A stretch of DNA of 64,000 nt from NCBI RefSeq assembly GCF_038592985.1, contig NZ_CP151951.1, forward strand, positions 1,417,001-1,481,000. Direction: 5' to 3'. Shown one piece after another: positions 1 through 8,264 of this stretch. The notes beneath the pieces are model-generated. The model searched no databases, was not told the DNA's origin, and was given only the letters and a program-made list of their open reading frames with translations. Source of the stretch: Paenibacillus sp. FSL R10-2782. Its GTDB lineage: Bacteria; Bacillota; Bacilli; Paenibacillales; Paenibacillaceae. Each line of letters opens with the position of its first letter. The first letter of the stretch is position 1. A program made the position numbers and the translations under genes.

Positions 1-1
1 A

Positions 2-151
2 GCAAGTGTACTGGATGCCTCTATTGCCGCATGTATGCTGTGTGTATCAGGTTTGCTGTTGCTGTTGGCCTTTCTCTTTTCCCCGTTCCATGGGGTGGTG
101 TGGCAAAAGTTGTTCCAGCAACGAGGACTGGTTCGTGAAGACAGCAAGTAA
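2..151 (+). CDS. Metal ABC transporter permease, C-terminal end (partial)
   Basis: The frame is open from the left edge and gives 49 residues: a hydrophobic helix (CVSGLLLLLAFLFSP) followed by a short basic cytoplasmic tail ending REDSK. The FSP-x-HG motif just after the last membrane helix is typical of the ABC-3 family permeases that import Mn2+ or Zn2+ (MntB/ZnuB type). The start, the binding protein and the ATPase would lie to the left. The metal cannot be told from this fragment. Confidence 0.6.
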   Translation, partial: ASVLDASIAACMLCVSGLLLLLAFLFSPFHGVVWQKLFQQRGLVREDSK

Positions 152-367
152 TTCACAGAAAGCGATCATCTATGAGTGCCTAAAATAGCGTGCAGACAGG
201 TAGAAAATGCCTGAGTGCGCGTTTTTTTGCGCGTATGCTGCCCTGTGTGACTTATTTTGCGCAAGCTGGAGCGGATCGTCTTGAATTGTTGGGGACACGG
301 GAGTACATTCATTACAGCGATACGAGAACGGACGGAACGATCTGTCACGTTGCAGGGAGGTACAAAG

Positions 368-2692
368 ATGGAGAGCTTTAAACGTAAATCGCCAGAGGAA
401 ATATTGGATTCCATTAACAAATTGCATCGGGGCAGACTCAAAATATACATTGGAGCGGTTAGTGGGTCAGGCAAAACGTATCATATGCTTCAGGAAGGAC
501 AATCGCTTCAGCATGAAGGTATCGACGTTGTAATTTGTGCAGTATCGACTATGCAGCGGCGCGAGACGGTGGAGCAGGTGGGCACACTGGAGCGGGTGCC
601 CAGTATCCATTGGGTTCAGGATGGGGCAGAGCAGAAGGATTTGAATCTGAAAGCACTGGAGGAACGCAATCCCGAGGTGGTGCTGGTGGACCATTTGGCA
701 CATCGCAACCGGGAAGGCGCCCCATTTCCAACCCGGCTGGAGGATATTCAATATCTGCTGGAGCTGGGGATTAGCGTCATTACGACGGTCAATGTCTATG
801 AACTGGAAGGGATTACGGAATGGGTTTATCAGCTAACAGGGATAGAGGCAGAATATACGGTTCCTATCGACACACTGGAACTGGCGGATGAAATTCGTTT
901 GATTGATGTCACACCCGAAACGATTTTGGAACGGCTGGCGAAAGGGTACATGCATACGCCCAATCCTGAGATGTTTCATCGGGGGAATCTGGGTAAGCTG
1001 CGTGAGCTGGCTCTGCGATTGGTAGCGGAGGATGTAAACGATTCGCTGGAGCGGCATCGGGAGGAATTGGGTTTGCACGGGGCGTCAGGAGCCGCAGAGC
1101 GTATTTTGGTGCCTGTCCAGTATCACTGGAACGGGTCCATTTATGTACGCAGGGGGGAGCAGGTGGCCAAGCGGCTGGGCGGAGATATGCTGGTGGCCTC
1201 CTTTGTCGATCCGAAGCGCAAGCTGTCCAAGGAATCGGCGGCCTTCAAGCGCTCAATTGTGCAGCTGGTTGACAAGGTAGGATCGGAATTTGAAGAAATC
1301 CCGCTCATTTCCCGCAGAAGATTGCCTCGGCAGCTTATCCATTATGCGGTGGCGCGTAATGTTACCCGGATCGTTATGGGACATTCCCGGCAGACCCGGT
1401 GGCAGGAGCTGGTTAGAGGTTCGCTGGTAAACGGGATTTTTAAGCGGATGAAAAATATGGACCTGCTGCTTATTGCTGACCGCGCCGAGCAGGAGGGTGA
1501 ACGTATTTTGCCGACGATGAGGCAGGAAGAAGACAATGATCCATACCATCGTCTGAGCGACGAGGAAGCGCAGGCTGAGGCTGCCAAAATCCGGCGTGGC
1601 AAGCTCAAGGTATATATTGGTGCCGCTCCCGGTGTCGGCAAGACGTACACGATGCTCAGAGAGGGAAATGATCTGCTGACAAGTGGGATTGATGTAGTTA
1701 TCGGACTGCTGGAAACGCATGGAAGGGCGGAAACGCTGGCACAAGTAGGCTCGCTGGATACCGTTTCCCGCCAGATTATCGAGCGTCATGGCGTATATTT
1801 GGAGGAAATGGACACGGAAGCGATTCTCAAGCGTAATCCCGAGGTGGTCCTTATTGATGAGCTGGCACATACCAATGTTCCCGGCAGTTCGAGATCCAAA
1901 CGCTATGAGGATGTATTGACGATTTTGGATCAAGGAATTTCTGTCATTTCTACAATGAATGTACAGCACCTGGAAAGCCTGAATGATGCGGTCGAGCAGA
2001 TTACCGGCATTCGGGTGAGAGAGACCGTTCCCGACCGTATGATGCGGCTGGCCGATGAGGTACAGCTCATTGATGTGGCTCCCAAATCGTTGCAGCAGCG
2101 TATGCGTGATGGCAAAATATACGATCCTACCAAAGTGGAGCAGGCGCTTAGCCATTTTTTTAAATTAGGTAATCTGATTGCCCTGCGGGAGCTTGCTTTG
2201 CGGGAATTGGCAGATGATGTAGACGAACGGCTGGAATCCTGGGATCGGCACGAATCGCTTAGAGGGCCGTGGCGTAGAGAGGAAGTAATCTTCGTAGGGG
2301 TTACGCTCAGTAATAATGCTGAAAGACTGATTCGACGCGGCTTTCGTATTGCTTTTCGTCTGAAGGCGGTGTGGATCGTGACCTATGTTCATGTCGGTAT
2401 AAGCATTCCGGAGAAGCTAAATTCCCGGGTGGAACAGTTGAAAATGCTAACCCACCGTCTGGGAGGAACCTTCGAAATCCGGCTTGTTTCCAGTCGGAGA
2501 GAGATTGCTGACATATTAATTACTCCGGTGGAAGGGTATACGGGTACGCAGTTAATTGTGGGGCAGTCTTCCAGAAGCAGCCGTTGGGGAAAGGATGCGG
2601 TCGTTCCGCAAATTCTTCGTCAAGCGCGTCATATGGACGTTCTGATCGTGGCGGACTATGACCCGGACATCAAGCTGGAGGAGGGGGATTGA
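368..2692 (+). CDS. Tandem KdpD N-terminal sensor/USP protein without histidine kinase
   Basis: The 774-residue protein is two head-to-tail copies of the KdpD cytoplasmic sensor region. Unit 1 (about 20-370) has Walker A GAVSGSGKT near residues 29-37. Unit 2 (about 405-774) has GAAPGVGKT near 418-426. Each is followed by a universal-stress-protein-like fold. Unit 2 keeps the family motif DELAHTNVPGS; unit 1 has DHLAHRNREGA, so its Asp-Glu is degenerate. The four-helix membrane segment and the HisKA/HATPase of full KdpD are absent, and no kdpE or kdpFABC is near. Stand-alone KdpD N-termini are known, and KdpD USP domains bind c-di-AMP in some Firmicutes. A K+/c-di-AMP-linked regulatory role is therefore inferred. 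ATG 368 is chosen because GGGAGG lies 8-13 bases upstream; longer in-frame starts lack a ribosome site. Confidence 0.85.
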   Translation: MESFKRKSPEEILDSINKLHRGRLKIYIGAVSGSGKTYHMLQEGQSLQHEGIDVVICAVSTMQRRETVEQVGTLERVPSIHWVQDGAEQKDLNLKALEERNPEVVLVDHLAHRNREGAPFPTRLEDIQYLLELGISVITTVNVYELEGITEWVYQLTGIEAEYTVPIDTLELADEIRLIDVTPETILERLAKGYMHTPNPEMFHRGNLGKLRELALRLVAEDVNDSLERHREELGLHGASGAAERILVPVQYHWNGSIYVRRGEQVAKRLGGDMLVASFVDPKRKLSKESAAFKRSIVQLVDKVGSEFEEIPLISRRRLPRQLIHYAVARNVTRIVMGHSRQTRWQELVRGSLVNGIFKRMKNMDLLLIADRAEQEGERILPTMRQEEDNDPYHRLSDEEAQAEAAKIRRGKLKVYIGAAPGVGKTYTMLREGNDLLTSGIDVVIGLLETHGRAETLAQVGSLDTVSRQIIERHGVYLEEMDTEAILKRNPEVVLIDELAHTNVPGSSRSKRYEDVLTILDQGISVISTMNVQHLESLNDAVEQITGIRVRETVPDRMMRLADEVQLIDVAPKSLQQRMRDGKIYDPTKVEQALSHFFKLGNLIALRELALRELADDVDERLESWDRHESLRGPWRREEVIFVGVTLSNNAERLIRRGFRIAFRLKAVWIVTYVHVGISIPEKLNSRVEQLKMLTHRLGGTFEIRLVSSRREIADILITPVEGYTGTQLIVGQSSRSSRWGKDAVVPQILRQARHMDVLIVADYDPDIKLEEGD

Positions 2693-2790
2693 ATCGCCCA
2701 ATCCTTTTATAAATAGTCAAATGCTGGTTTCCGGTTGTTCAGTGCTTTCATAGTATATTCTATCTCAAAGAATTGGAGGCGAATTTGAAT

Positions 2791-3021
2791 ATGTTTAAAC
2801 ATCATCCGCGTCATTGTCATTTTCCTAAGCCCAAAAAACGTTTCTTTAAGAAGATTATCAAAACAACGGTGTTTACAATTAAATTTGTACCTAAAGTTAA
2901 ACGTCGTCATTTCATTCATGAAGAATGTGGTTTTCTGAAAGAACATCACCATCACCACCGGAAACATCGTCATCATCGTCACCATCACTGTCATCGTCCA
3001 TGTCATCACAAATTCTACTAA
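2791..3021 (+). CDS. Small His/Cys-rich putative metal-binding protein
   Basis: The product is 76 residues with 20 His and 4 Cys. Residues 1-45 are very basic (Lys/Arg-rich). From residue 52 there is a run of five His, then alternating His/Arg, ending with a CHRPCHH tail. There is no signal peptide or membrane segment. GGAGG sits 11 bases before ATG 2791; a TTG two codons earlier has tighter spacing. A strong terminator follows directly, so it is probably a single-gene unit or the end of the upstream transcript. Such composition suits Zn/Ni/Cu binding or storage, and the metal permease upstream fits that. No family was recognised and the function is inferred. Confidence 0.6.
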   Translation: MFKHHPRHCHFPKPKKRFFKKIIKTTVFTIKFVPKVKRRHFIHEECGFLKEHHHHHRKHRHHRHHHCHRPCHHKFY

Positions 3022-3035
3022 GATTAAGGCAATGG

Positions 3036-3061
3036 AGGCGGGCTTGAATGCCCGCCTTTTA
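3036..3061 (+). terminator. Intrinsic terminator after the His-rich gene
   Basis: Perfect 8-bp stem AGGCGGGC/GCCCGCCT with a 6-base loop, followed by TTTT. It isolates the upstream metal/KdpD-like region from the Tad locus. Confidence 0.85.
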
Positions 3062-3101
3062 CTACATAAGGGTTGTGAAGAAATTCTAGCATAAAAAATG
3101 C

Positions 3102-3130
3102 TTGCTCTAAAATAGGCGCTGTGCTATTCT
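3102..3130 (+). promoter_or_regulatory. Putative sigma-A promoter of the Tad locus
   Basis: TTGCTC (-35), exactly 17 bases, then TATTCT (-10). It lies between the terminator at 3036 and the leader hairpin at 3157, so transcription would start near 3137. Confidence 0.55.
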
Positions 3131-3156
3131 ACCAGTAAATAGATTGGACGTGACGG

Positions 3157-3217
3157 AAGCACCGTTCACCAACCGTATGTACTTCGTGTACTTACGGATG
3201 GGTGAACGGTGCTTTTT
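3157..3217 (+). promoter_or_regulatory. Leader hairpin (attenuator or terminator) before the cpaE-like gene
   Basis: A 14-bp perfect inverted repeat (AAGCACCGTTCACC / GGTGAACGGTGCTT) encloses a second stem (CCGTA/TACGG) and runs into TTTTTT. It lies downstream of the putative promoter and ends about 30 bases before the start codon, so it is placed like a conditional terminator in the 5' leader. Confidence 0.6.
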
Positions 3218-3249
3218 TGCGTTGTTGTTTTGGGGAGGGGATGAGCGTC

Positions 3250-4407
3250 ATGATTCCGGTAAAAGTAGTGCTGGCTGTAGAAAGCCGGGATTATATTGAG
3301 CCACTGCTGAATTATGTACATGGAAGCGAGTACGCCAGGAGGCTGAGGGTAACGGCATTTTCGCAGCCGGAGGCATTTCGCCAATACATGATGGAAACCG
3401 CTGGAATGAAAAAGTCGGATGTTGTAGTGGGTGAAGCCGCTTTTTTGAGTCTGTGGACAGATCGGGAGGCTTCTGATATTCCTTGTCTGGTGCTACATGA
3501 GGGAGAACAGGTGAGCGAATACGGACAACCTTTATTAAAATATCAGCCCTTGTCTGAACTGGTGGGCTTTATTTTGGAAACGGCGAGACAGCGGACAAGT
3601 GGGCGGCAGATCGTAAACAGCCGGGAAGGCGGAATGATTATTGGCATGGTTGCAGCCTCCGGTGGACTGGGCAAGACAACGGCCGCGCTCAATATATCCA
3701 AGCAGCTGGGAAATGAGGGGTATTCGGTTTTTTATTTGAATTTGGAAACGGTGGATTCAAGTTCGTTGTTCACGGGTTCCGGCAGTTCTAGTGGAGCAGA
3801 AGGAGAGGGGCTGTCCAGACTGCTTTATGATCTCAAGGCGATGAGACATGACGGAAATCCCTTATCTGTCGCTTCGTATTGTGTGCGCCGTTCTGAAATT
3901 CAGGCCGACACCTTTCAACCTGTCGATAACCGCAAGGAACTGATAGACATGACCTGTGATGAAGCGGTAGAGCTGATTCGGACGATTGCCGAAAGTGGAC
4001 AGTATGATGTCATAATCGTAGATGGCGAGTCTGAAAATAGTGATCGGGCTCAAGCTGTGCTTAAAGCCAGTCATAGGCTGATTTGGCTGCTGGCAGACGA
4101 CTTAATGAGCATGCACAAATGCGGGCTATGGCTGGATGTTCTGGAAGCCACACAGCCGGAAGGATTTGAAGCCATGCTGACCAAAACCCGCTTTGTGGTA
4201 AACCGTTATATGGGAACTATGACCAACTCGTTACCTCGGGATTTTATGGAGCTGAGCGGGGCGTTGCCTTACATTCCTTCATGGAAGCAGATGCAGCATC
4301 GTGAGCTGCTGCTTAGTTCGCCGATTTATCAGCGGGAAATTCGCCAGCTGTGCCGCGAACTGCTGAATGTGGAGACTGTAACACAGCCGCCCGCCGCTTG
4401 GGCTTAA
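3250..4407 (+). CDS. CpaE/TadZ-like pilus assembly ATPase
   Basis: The 385-residue protein has an N-terminal receiver-like region (1-115) and a MinD/ParA-type ATPase domain. Its deviant Walker A is SGGLGKTT near residues 136-143, and YDVIIVDGE is the Walker B strand. CpaE/TadZ proteins localise the Tad machinery in the cell. The gene opens a compact run into cpaF, tadB, tadC and pilin genes, which supports the role. GGGGAGGGG precedes both ATG 3241 and ATG 3250. I take 3250, which leaves about 11 bases of spacing. A GTG at 3202 lies inside the leader hairpin and is unlikely. Confidence 0.8.
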   Translation: MIPVKVVLAVESRDYIEPLLNYVHGSEYARRLRVTAFSQPEAFRQYMMETAGMKKSDVVVGEAAFLSLWTDREASDIPCLVLHEGEQVSEYGQPLLKYQPLSELVGFILETARQRTSGRQIVNSREGGMIIGMVAASGGLGKTTAALNISKQLGNEGYSVFYLNLETVDSSSLFTGSGSSSGAEGEGLSRLLYDLKAMRHDGNPLSVASYCVRRSEIQADTFQPVDNRKELIDMTCDEAVELIRTIAESGQYDVIIVDGESENSDRAQAVLKASHRLIWLLADDLMSMHKCGLWLDVLEATQPEGFEAMLTKTRFVVNRYMGTMTNSLPRDFMELSGALPYIPSWKQMQHRELLLSSPIYQREIRQLCRELLNVETVTQPPAAWA

Positions 4408-4416
4408 AGGGGGCCG

Positions 4417-5670
4417 ATGAACATGAATGAAGAACGGTTTCGTGCACTACGAGCGGATATTCGTGGAGGTCTGGACGTCACATCCTCAGTAGGGGATGCA
4501 GAGTTAGTGCGGCATATTGAAAATCGAATTTTGCATGACACAGAGCTGGCAGGTTTGACCTCCAGAGAAAAGCATGCGCTGGTCCGCAAAGTTTTTAATT
4601 CCTTCCGTGGGCTGGATGTGCTCCAGCCATTGATTGATGACCCCACGGTTACGGAAATTATGATTAACAGTCACCGCGAAATTTTTGTGGAGCGGGCGGG
4701 CGAGGTGATCCAGGCACCCGATCAATTTGAATCCCGTGAGCGACTGGAGGATTTGATCCAGACGATTGTAGCTGGGGTGAACCGGATTGTGAATGAGTCT
4801 TCACCGATTGTCGACGCCAGGTTGAAGGACGGGTCACGTGTAAATATTGTGCTACCGCCAGTCGCTCTCAAGGGGCCGACGATGACGATTCGGAAGTTTC
4901 CCGAGCGTCCGATGACGATGGATGATTTGATACGAATGGGGGCACTGGATGCAGAAGCCGCCCATATGCTCAAGGACTTGGTACGCAGCAAGTACAACAT
5001 TTTTATAAGTGGGGGTACGGGTTCTGGTAAAACCACCTTTCTGAATGCACTATCCCAGTTTATCCCGCCGTCGGAACGGATTATTACGATTGAAGATTCC
5101 GCAGAGCTGCAAATTGTAACCGTCCCTAATCTGGTTTCCATGGAAACACGGAATGCCAACACCGAGGGTAAGGGCGAAATCACGATTCGTGATCTGATTC
5201 GTTCCTCCCTGCGTATGCGGCCCAATCGCATTGTGGTGGGTGAGGTCAGGGGGAGTGAGGCTTTGGATATGCTGCAAGCAATGAATACAGGACATGATGG
5301 GTCGTTATCGACGGGGCACGCGAATAATATCCGTGATATGGTCAGCAGATTGGAAACGATGGTACTGGGAGGGGCTGATCTTCCGCTTGATGTGGTGCGG
5401 CAACAGATCAGCTCGGCCATTGATATATTCGTGCATCTGTCACGATTGCGTGACAAATCCAGACGGGTGCTGGAAATTAGCGAGGTAACTGGCTTTGAAA
5501 ATGGTGAAGTGGTGCTCAATCCGCTCTATCGTTTTCAGGAGCGGGGTGAAAGTAAAGGACGCATCGTCGGAGTGCTGGAGCGTTGCGGTGAAGGTCTGCA
5601 ACATACGCTGAAGCTGCAAATGGCCGGGATGAAGCCGGAAAGCTGGAGCAGGGGGGAAGCGTCGGTATGA
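4417..5670 (+). CDS. cpaF: CpaF/TadA-family secretion ATPase
   Basis: The 417-residue hexameric ATPase is of the VirB11/CpaF class and powers assembly of type IVb pili at the inner face of the membrane. It has Walker A GGTGSGKTT (about 197-205), an Asp box with IEDSAEL, Walker B VVGEVRG and the His box STGHAN. The N-terminal helical domain contains the usual LIDDPTVTEIMIN stretch. Length is normal for Gram-positive CpaF. The spacing AAAGGGGG-ATG also fits the second ATG at 4423. Its stop overlaps the next start (ATGA), so the genes are translationally coupled. Confidence 0.95.
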   Translation: MNMNEERFRALRADIRGGLDVTSSVGDAELVRHIENRILHDTELAGLTSREKHALVRKVFNSFRGLDVLQPLIDDPTVTEIMINSHREIFVERAGEVIQAPDQFESRERLEDLIQTIVAGVNRIVNESSPIVDARLKDGSRVNIVLPPVALKGPTMTIRKFPERPMTMDDLIRMGALDAEAAHMLKDLVRSKYNIFISGGTGSGKTTFLNALSQFIPPSERIITIEDSAELQIVTVPNLVSMETRNANTEGKGEITIRDLIRSSLRMRPNRIVVGEVRGSEALDMLQAMNTGHDGSLSTGHANNIRDMVSRLETMVLGGADLPLDVVRQQISSAIDIFVHLSRLRDKSRRVLEISEVTGFENGEVVLNPLYRFQERGESKGRIVGVLERCGEGLQHTLKLQMAGMKPESWSRGEASV

Positions 5671-6464
5671 AGCCAGGAAAAGCGGCTGTGAAGCCGGAGC
5701 AAGTATCCCGTCAGGCTACTTCCCTGCCAGACTACACGGTATATACACTGTCACCTGTGCAAAAAAGCCTGTGTATCCTCTTTAGTGGCGTGCTATTCGC
5801 GATGATCGGCTATCTTTTTTATCATCAATGGATATTGTCGTTGCTGTGCGCTGCTGGGGCTTTGGTGACGCCTCGTTATTTTCGGCAGTTTTTGCTGCAA
5901 CGGCGCAGGTCGGCGCTAAGCATTCAATTCAAGCAGGCTTTATATTCGCTCTCGTCTTCCCTTTCCGCGGGAAGGTCGGTGGAGAACGGCTTTCGTGAGG
6001 CGGTGGAGGATTTGAGGCTGCTTAGCCCGGATGGAGATCATGATCTGATTTTTGAATTTAACATTATTACAGCCTATCTGGAAATTGGACAACCCGTGGA
6101 GACAGCTCTGCAGGATTTTGCTCATCGGGCGCAGATGGAGGATATTACGAATTTTGCGGACGTGTTTGCAGCTTGCAAACGAACCGGGGGTGATCTGGTG
6201 GAGGTCGTACGACGGGCTTCAAGTGTTATAGGGGAGAAGCTGGAAATTCAGCAAGAGATCGGTGTGATGATCGCGCAGAAACGTTTTGAATCGAGAGTTA
6301 TGTTTGCGGCGCCTTTTTTGTTTGTACTGTTTATGACCATGACTGCGGGAGATTACATGATGCCGTTATACAGCGGGACAGGTATGATTTTGTCTACCTT
6401 TTGCCTATTGGTGCTTGGTGGATGCCTCGTATGGATTAACCACATTATGAAAATTGAGGTGTAA
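5667..6464 (+). CDS. tadB: TadB-like type II/IV secretion F-domain membrane protein
   Basis: The 265-residue protein has two N-terminal helices (about 40-75), a cytoplasmic T2SSF domain (about 90-210, with SLSAGRSVENGF and CKRTGGDLVEVV) and two C-terminal helices. This is the platform protein that sits on the CpaF ATPase. The start overlaps the cpaF stop by four bases. It is followed by tadC, giving the usual paired arrangement. Confidence 0.85.
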   Translation: MKPGKAAVKPEQVSRQATSLPDYTVYTLSPVQKSLCILFSGVLFAMIGYLFYHQWILSLLCAAGALVTPRYFRQFLLQRRRSALSIQFKQALYSLSSSLSAGRSVENGFREAVEDLRLLSPDGDHDLIFEFNIITAYLEIGQPVETALQDFAHRAQMEDITNFADVFAACKRTGGDLVEVVRRASSVIGEKLEIQQEIGVMIAQKRFESRVMFAAPFLFVLFMTMTAGDYMMPLYSGTGMILSTFCLLVLGGCLVWINHIMKIEV

Positions 6465-6476
6465 GGAGAGATAGGC

Positions 6477-7355
6477 GTGGTGATGTTGGTTTGTCTGGTC
6501 ATGCTGGTTCTGCAAGTGGGAGGTTGGGTGGTGCTGAACCGGATATATGGTGCTAAGTATGCGTGCTTTCGTCATATGAAACTGGAAGGACTGCGGCTGC
6601 AAAGGCTCTCGGTTCCTTTCGTACACATGATCCATGCTTCACGTGCCGCCCAAAGACTGCCTTTGCTGATGTTCAAGCTACAGCGCTCGGTACAAAAGCT
6701 GTACGGTATGCGCAACAGTGGGGAAAAAACGATGCTTTTTCTGGCCGAAATGGTGGGTTACGGATACATGATGGCGGCTGGTGGAGCTTTAATATCGCTC
6801 ATGATGGGCGGGGATACGACCGGGCTAGTGCTCGGATTGGGGCTGGGTATTCTGGTGCCCATCGCGTTGGTCAAGGATTTGCACGGGAAGGTACAGAAGC
6901 GGGATCAGCAAATTTTAATGGAGTTACCTGAATTGCTGAGTAAAATCATGCTTTTGGTCGGTGCAGGCGAGACGGTACAGCGGGCATTGCTTCATTGCGT
7001 GGAGCGCAAAGGGGCGGATACGGTACATCCGTTGTATCGGGAGCTGCGTCAGACGGTGGGGGAATGGGAAAGTGGCTATTCCTTTCAACAGGCATTTGAG
7101 CATTTGAGCAAGCGCTGCGGCATTCAGGAAATGACGGTGTTTACGACAACGGTGTTGCTGAATATGAGACGCGGCGGAAGCGATTTTGTGATGGCTTTAC
7201 GTGAGTTGTCCCAGACATTATGGAGCAAGCGGACTTCAATTAGCCGCACAAGAGGAGAGCAGGCTTCATCTAAGCTGGTATTTCCGATGGCGCTGATTTT
7301 GCTAACGGTTATTGTGCTTGTGGGTGCTCCCGCTTTAATGATGATGAATATGTAG
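6477..7355 (+). CDS. tadC: TadC-like type II/IV secretion F-domain membrane protein
   Basis: The 292-residue protein has an N-terminal helix, a pair of mid helices (about 80-125), a T2SSF domain (LLVGAGETVQRAL ... NMRRGGSDFVMALREL) and a final helix (LILLTVIVLVGAPALMM). It is the second platform subunit, partner of TadB. GGAGAG lies 6 bases before GTG 6477; a second GTG and an ATG follow immediately in frame. Confidence 0.85.
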   Translation: MVMLVCLVMLVLQVGGWVVLNRIYGAKYACFRHMKLEGLRLQRLSVPFVHMIHASRAAQRLPLLMFKLQRSVQKLYGMRNSGEKTMLFLAEMVGYGYMMAAGGALISLMMGGDTTGLVLGLGLGILVPIALVKDLHGKVQKRDQQILMELPELLSKIMLLVGAGETVQRALLHCVERKGADTVHPLYRELRQTVGEWESGYSFQQAFEHLSKRCGIQEMTVFTTTVLLNMRRGGSDFVMALRELSQTLWSKRTSISRTRGEQASSKLVFPMALILLTVIVLVGAPALMMMNM

Positions 7356-7368
7356 GAGGAATACAACG

Positions 7369-7560
7369 ATGATGACATTAGTAACAGGCAGTATTCGTAA
7401 ATTGTACAAGGATGAGGACGGTTTGGGTACGTTGGAAATGATTTTGATTATCGCGATTCTGATTGCGGTGGCGATTATTTTCAAGGATCAGATCAAGAAG
7501 ATTGTAGAAGGTCTGTTGAAAAAAGCGGATAAAAAGAGTAACGACTTCATGGATTCATAA
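7369..7560 (+). CDS. Flp1-type type IVb pilin
   Basis: The 63-residue prepilin has a short charged leader ending DEDG, then LGTLE: Gly at -1, Glu at +5, the type IV prepilin cleavage rule. A 17-residue hydrophobic helix and a Lys-rich tail follow. It is the likely major subunit of the Tad pilus, processed by the A24 peptidase at 11561. AGGAGG precedes the tandem ATGs. It ends one base into the next gene (TAATG). Confidence 0.85.
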   Translation: MMTLVTGSIRKLYKDEDGLGTLEMILIIAILIAVAIIFKDQIKKIVEGLLKKADKKSNDFMDS

Positions 7561-8225
7561 TGCTGCGCAAATTGGCACACAAAGAGGAAGGGAGCTTCTC
7601 ATTGGAAGCTTCCCTCGTCTTTCCCATACTGTTGCTGGTCATTTTTGTGATGTTATTTTTTTGCCTGTACATATATCAAAAATCCATCTTGGCGCAGGTC
7701 GCTTCTACGGCTTCGGAACGAGCCGCTTATAGCTGGGATAACAGCTTCAAGGAACCGCGTACAGGCGCATTCACCCAAGGACAACGAGATTCGCTTTATT
7801 GGCGCTTGAAGGATGATGCCATGCTGGGTGTTTTGTTTGGGTGGGCTGCCAATAATCAGGTAAGTGTGCAGGTGCCTGGTGGCGGTGGAGGAGGCGATTT
7901 GCCCGCTCAGAAGCTGTCCCATGTCGAGAGTGGCATGCCTGCCGGTATGCAGGGACAGATGACATATGAGAACAGCCTGATCAGCCGTAAGGTGACGACA
8001 GAGCTGAATAAAATAGTGAAAGTGCCTTTGCTGAATCAGTTTCTGGATCAGACGGATTTGCAGGGAACAATGAGCTCGGGTGTGGTAGAGCCTGTGGAAT
8101 GGATTCGTACGGTAGAGCTGGTTCGATATTACGGAGCAAAATTTATGGGCAGAGGCTCAGGTGAAAAGATAAATCCGGCAGTTGCAGGACAAGTATTAAC
8201 GCAATATGGACAGAACGGTCCGTAA
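7560..8225 (+). CDS. TadE-like pseudopilin / membrane protein
   Basis: The 221-residue protein has an N-terminal KEEGSFSLEASL signature (Gly, then Glu at +5) and one long hydrophobic helix (about 20-42), as in TadE-type minor pilins. The rest is extracellular, with a Gly-rich stretch (GGGGGG) near residue 105. Its start overlaps the pilin stop, indicating coupled translation. Confidence 0.75.
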   Translation: MLRKLAHKEEGSFSLEASLVFPILLLVIFVMLFFCLYIYQKSILAQVASTASERAAYSWDNSFKEPRTGAFTQGQRDSLYWRLKDDAMLGVLFGWAANNQVSVQVPGGGGGGDLPAQKLSHVESGMPAGMQGQMTYENSLISRKVTTELNKIVKVPLLNQFLDQTDLQGTMSSGVVEPVEWIRTVELVRYYGAKFMGRGSGEKINPAVAGQVLTQYGQNGP

Positions 8226-8264
8226 GAAGCGGAGAACACGAATGGACTGGAAGGGAGGAAGCGA

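Noticed and set aside
1253..2155. 300-codon minus-strand frame opposite the KdpD-like gene
   Set aside because: Shadow of the duplicated KdpD coding sequence with no ribosome site or known motif.
2941..3005. CATCAC/CATCGT repeats as a possible tandem-repeat or CRISPR-like array
   Set aside because: They are codons of the His-rich protein, irregular in spacing and without spacers.
3202..3249. Upstream GTG start for the CpaE-like gene
   Set aside because: It lies inside the right arm of the leader hairpin and has no ribosome site.
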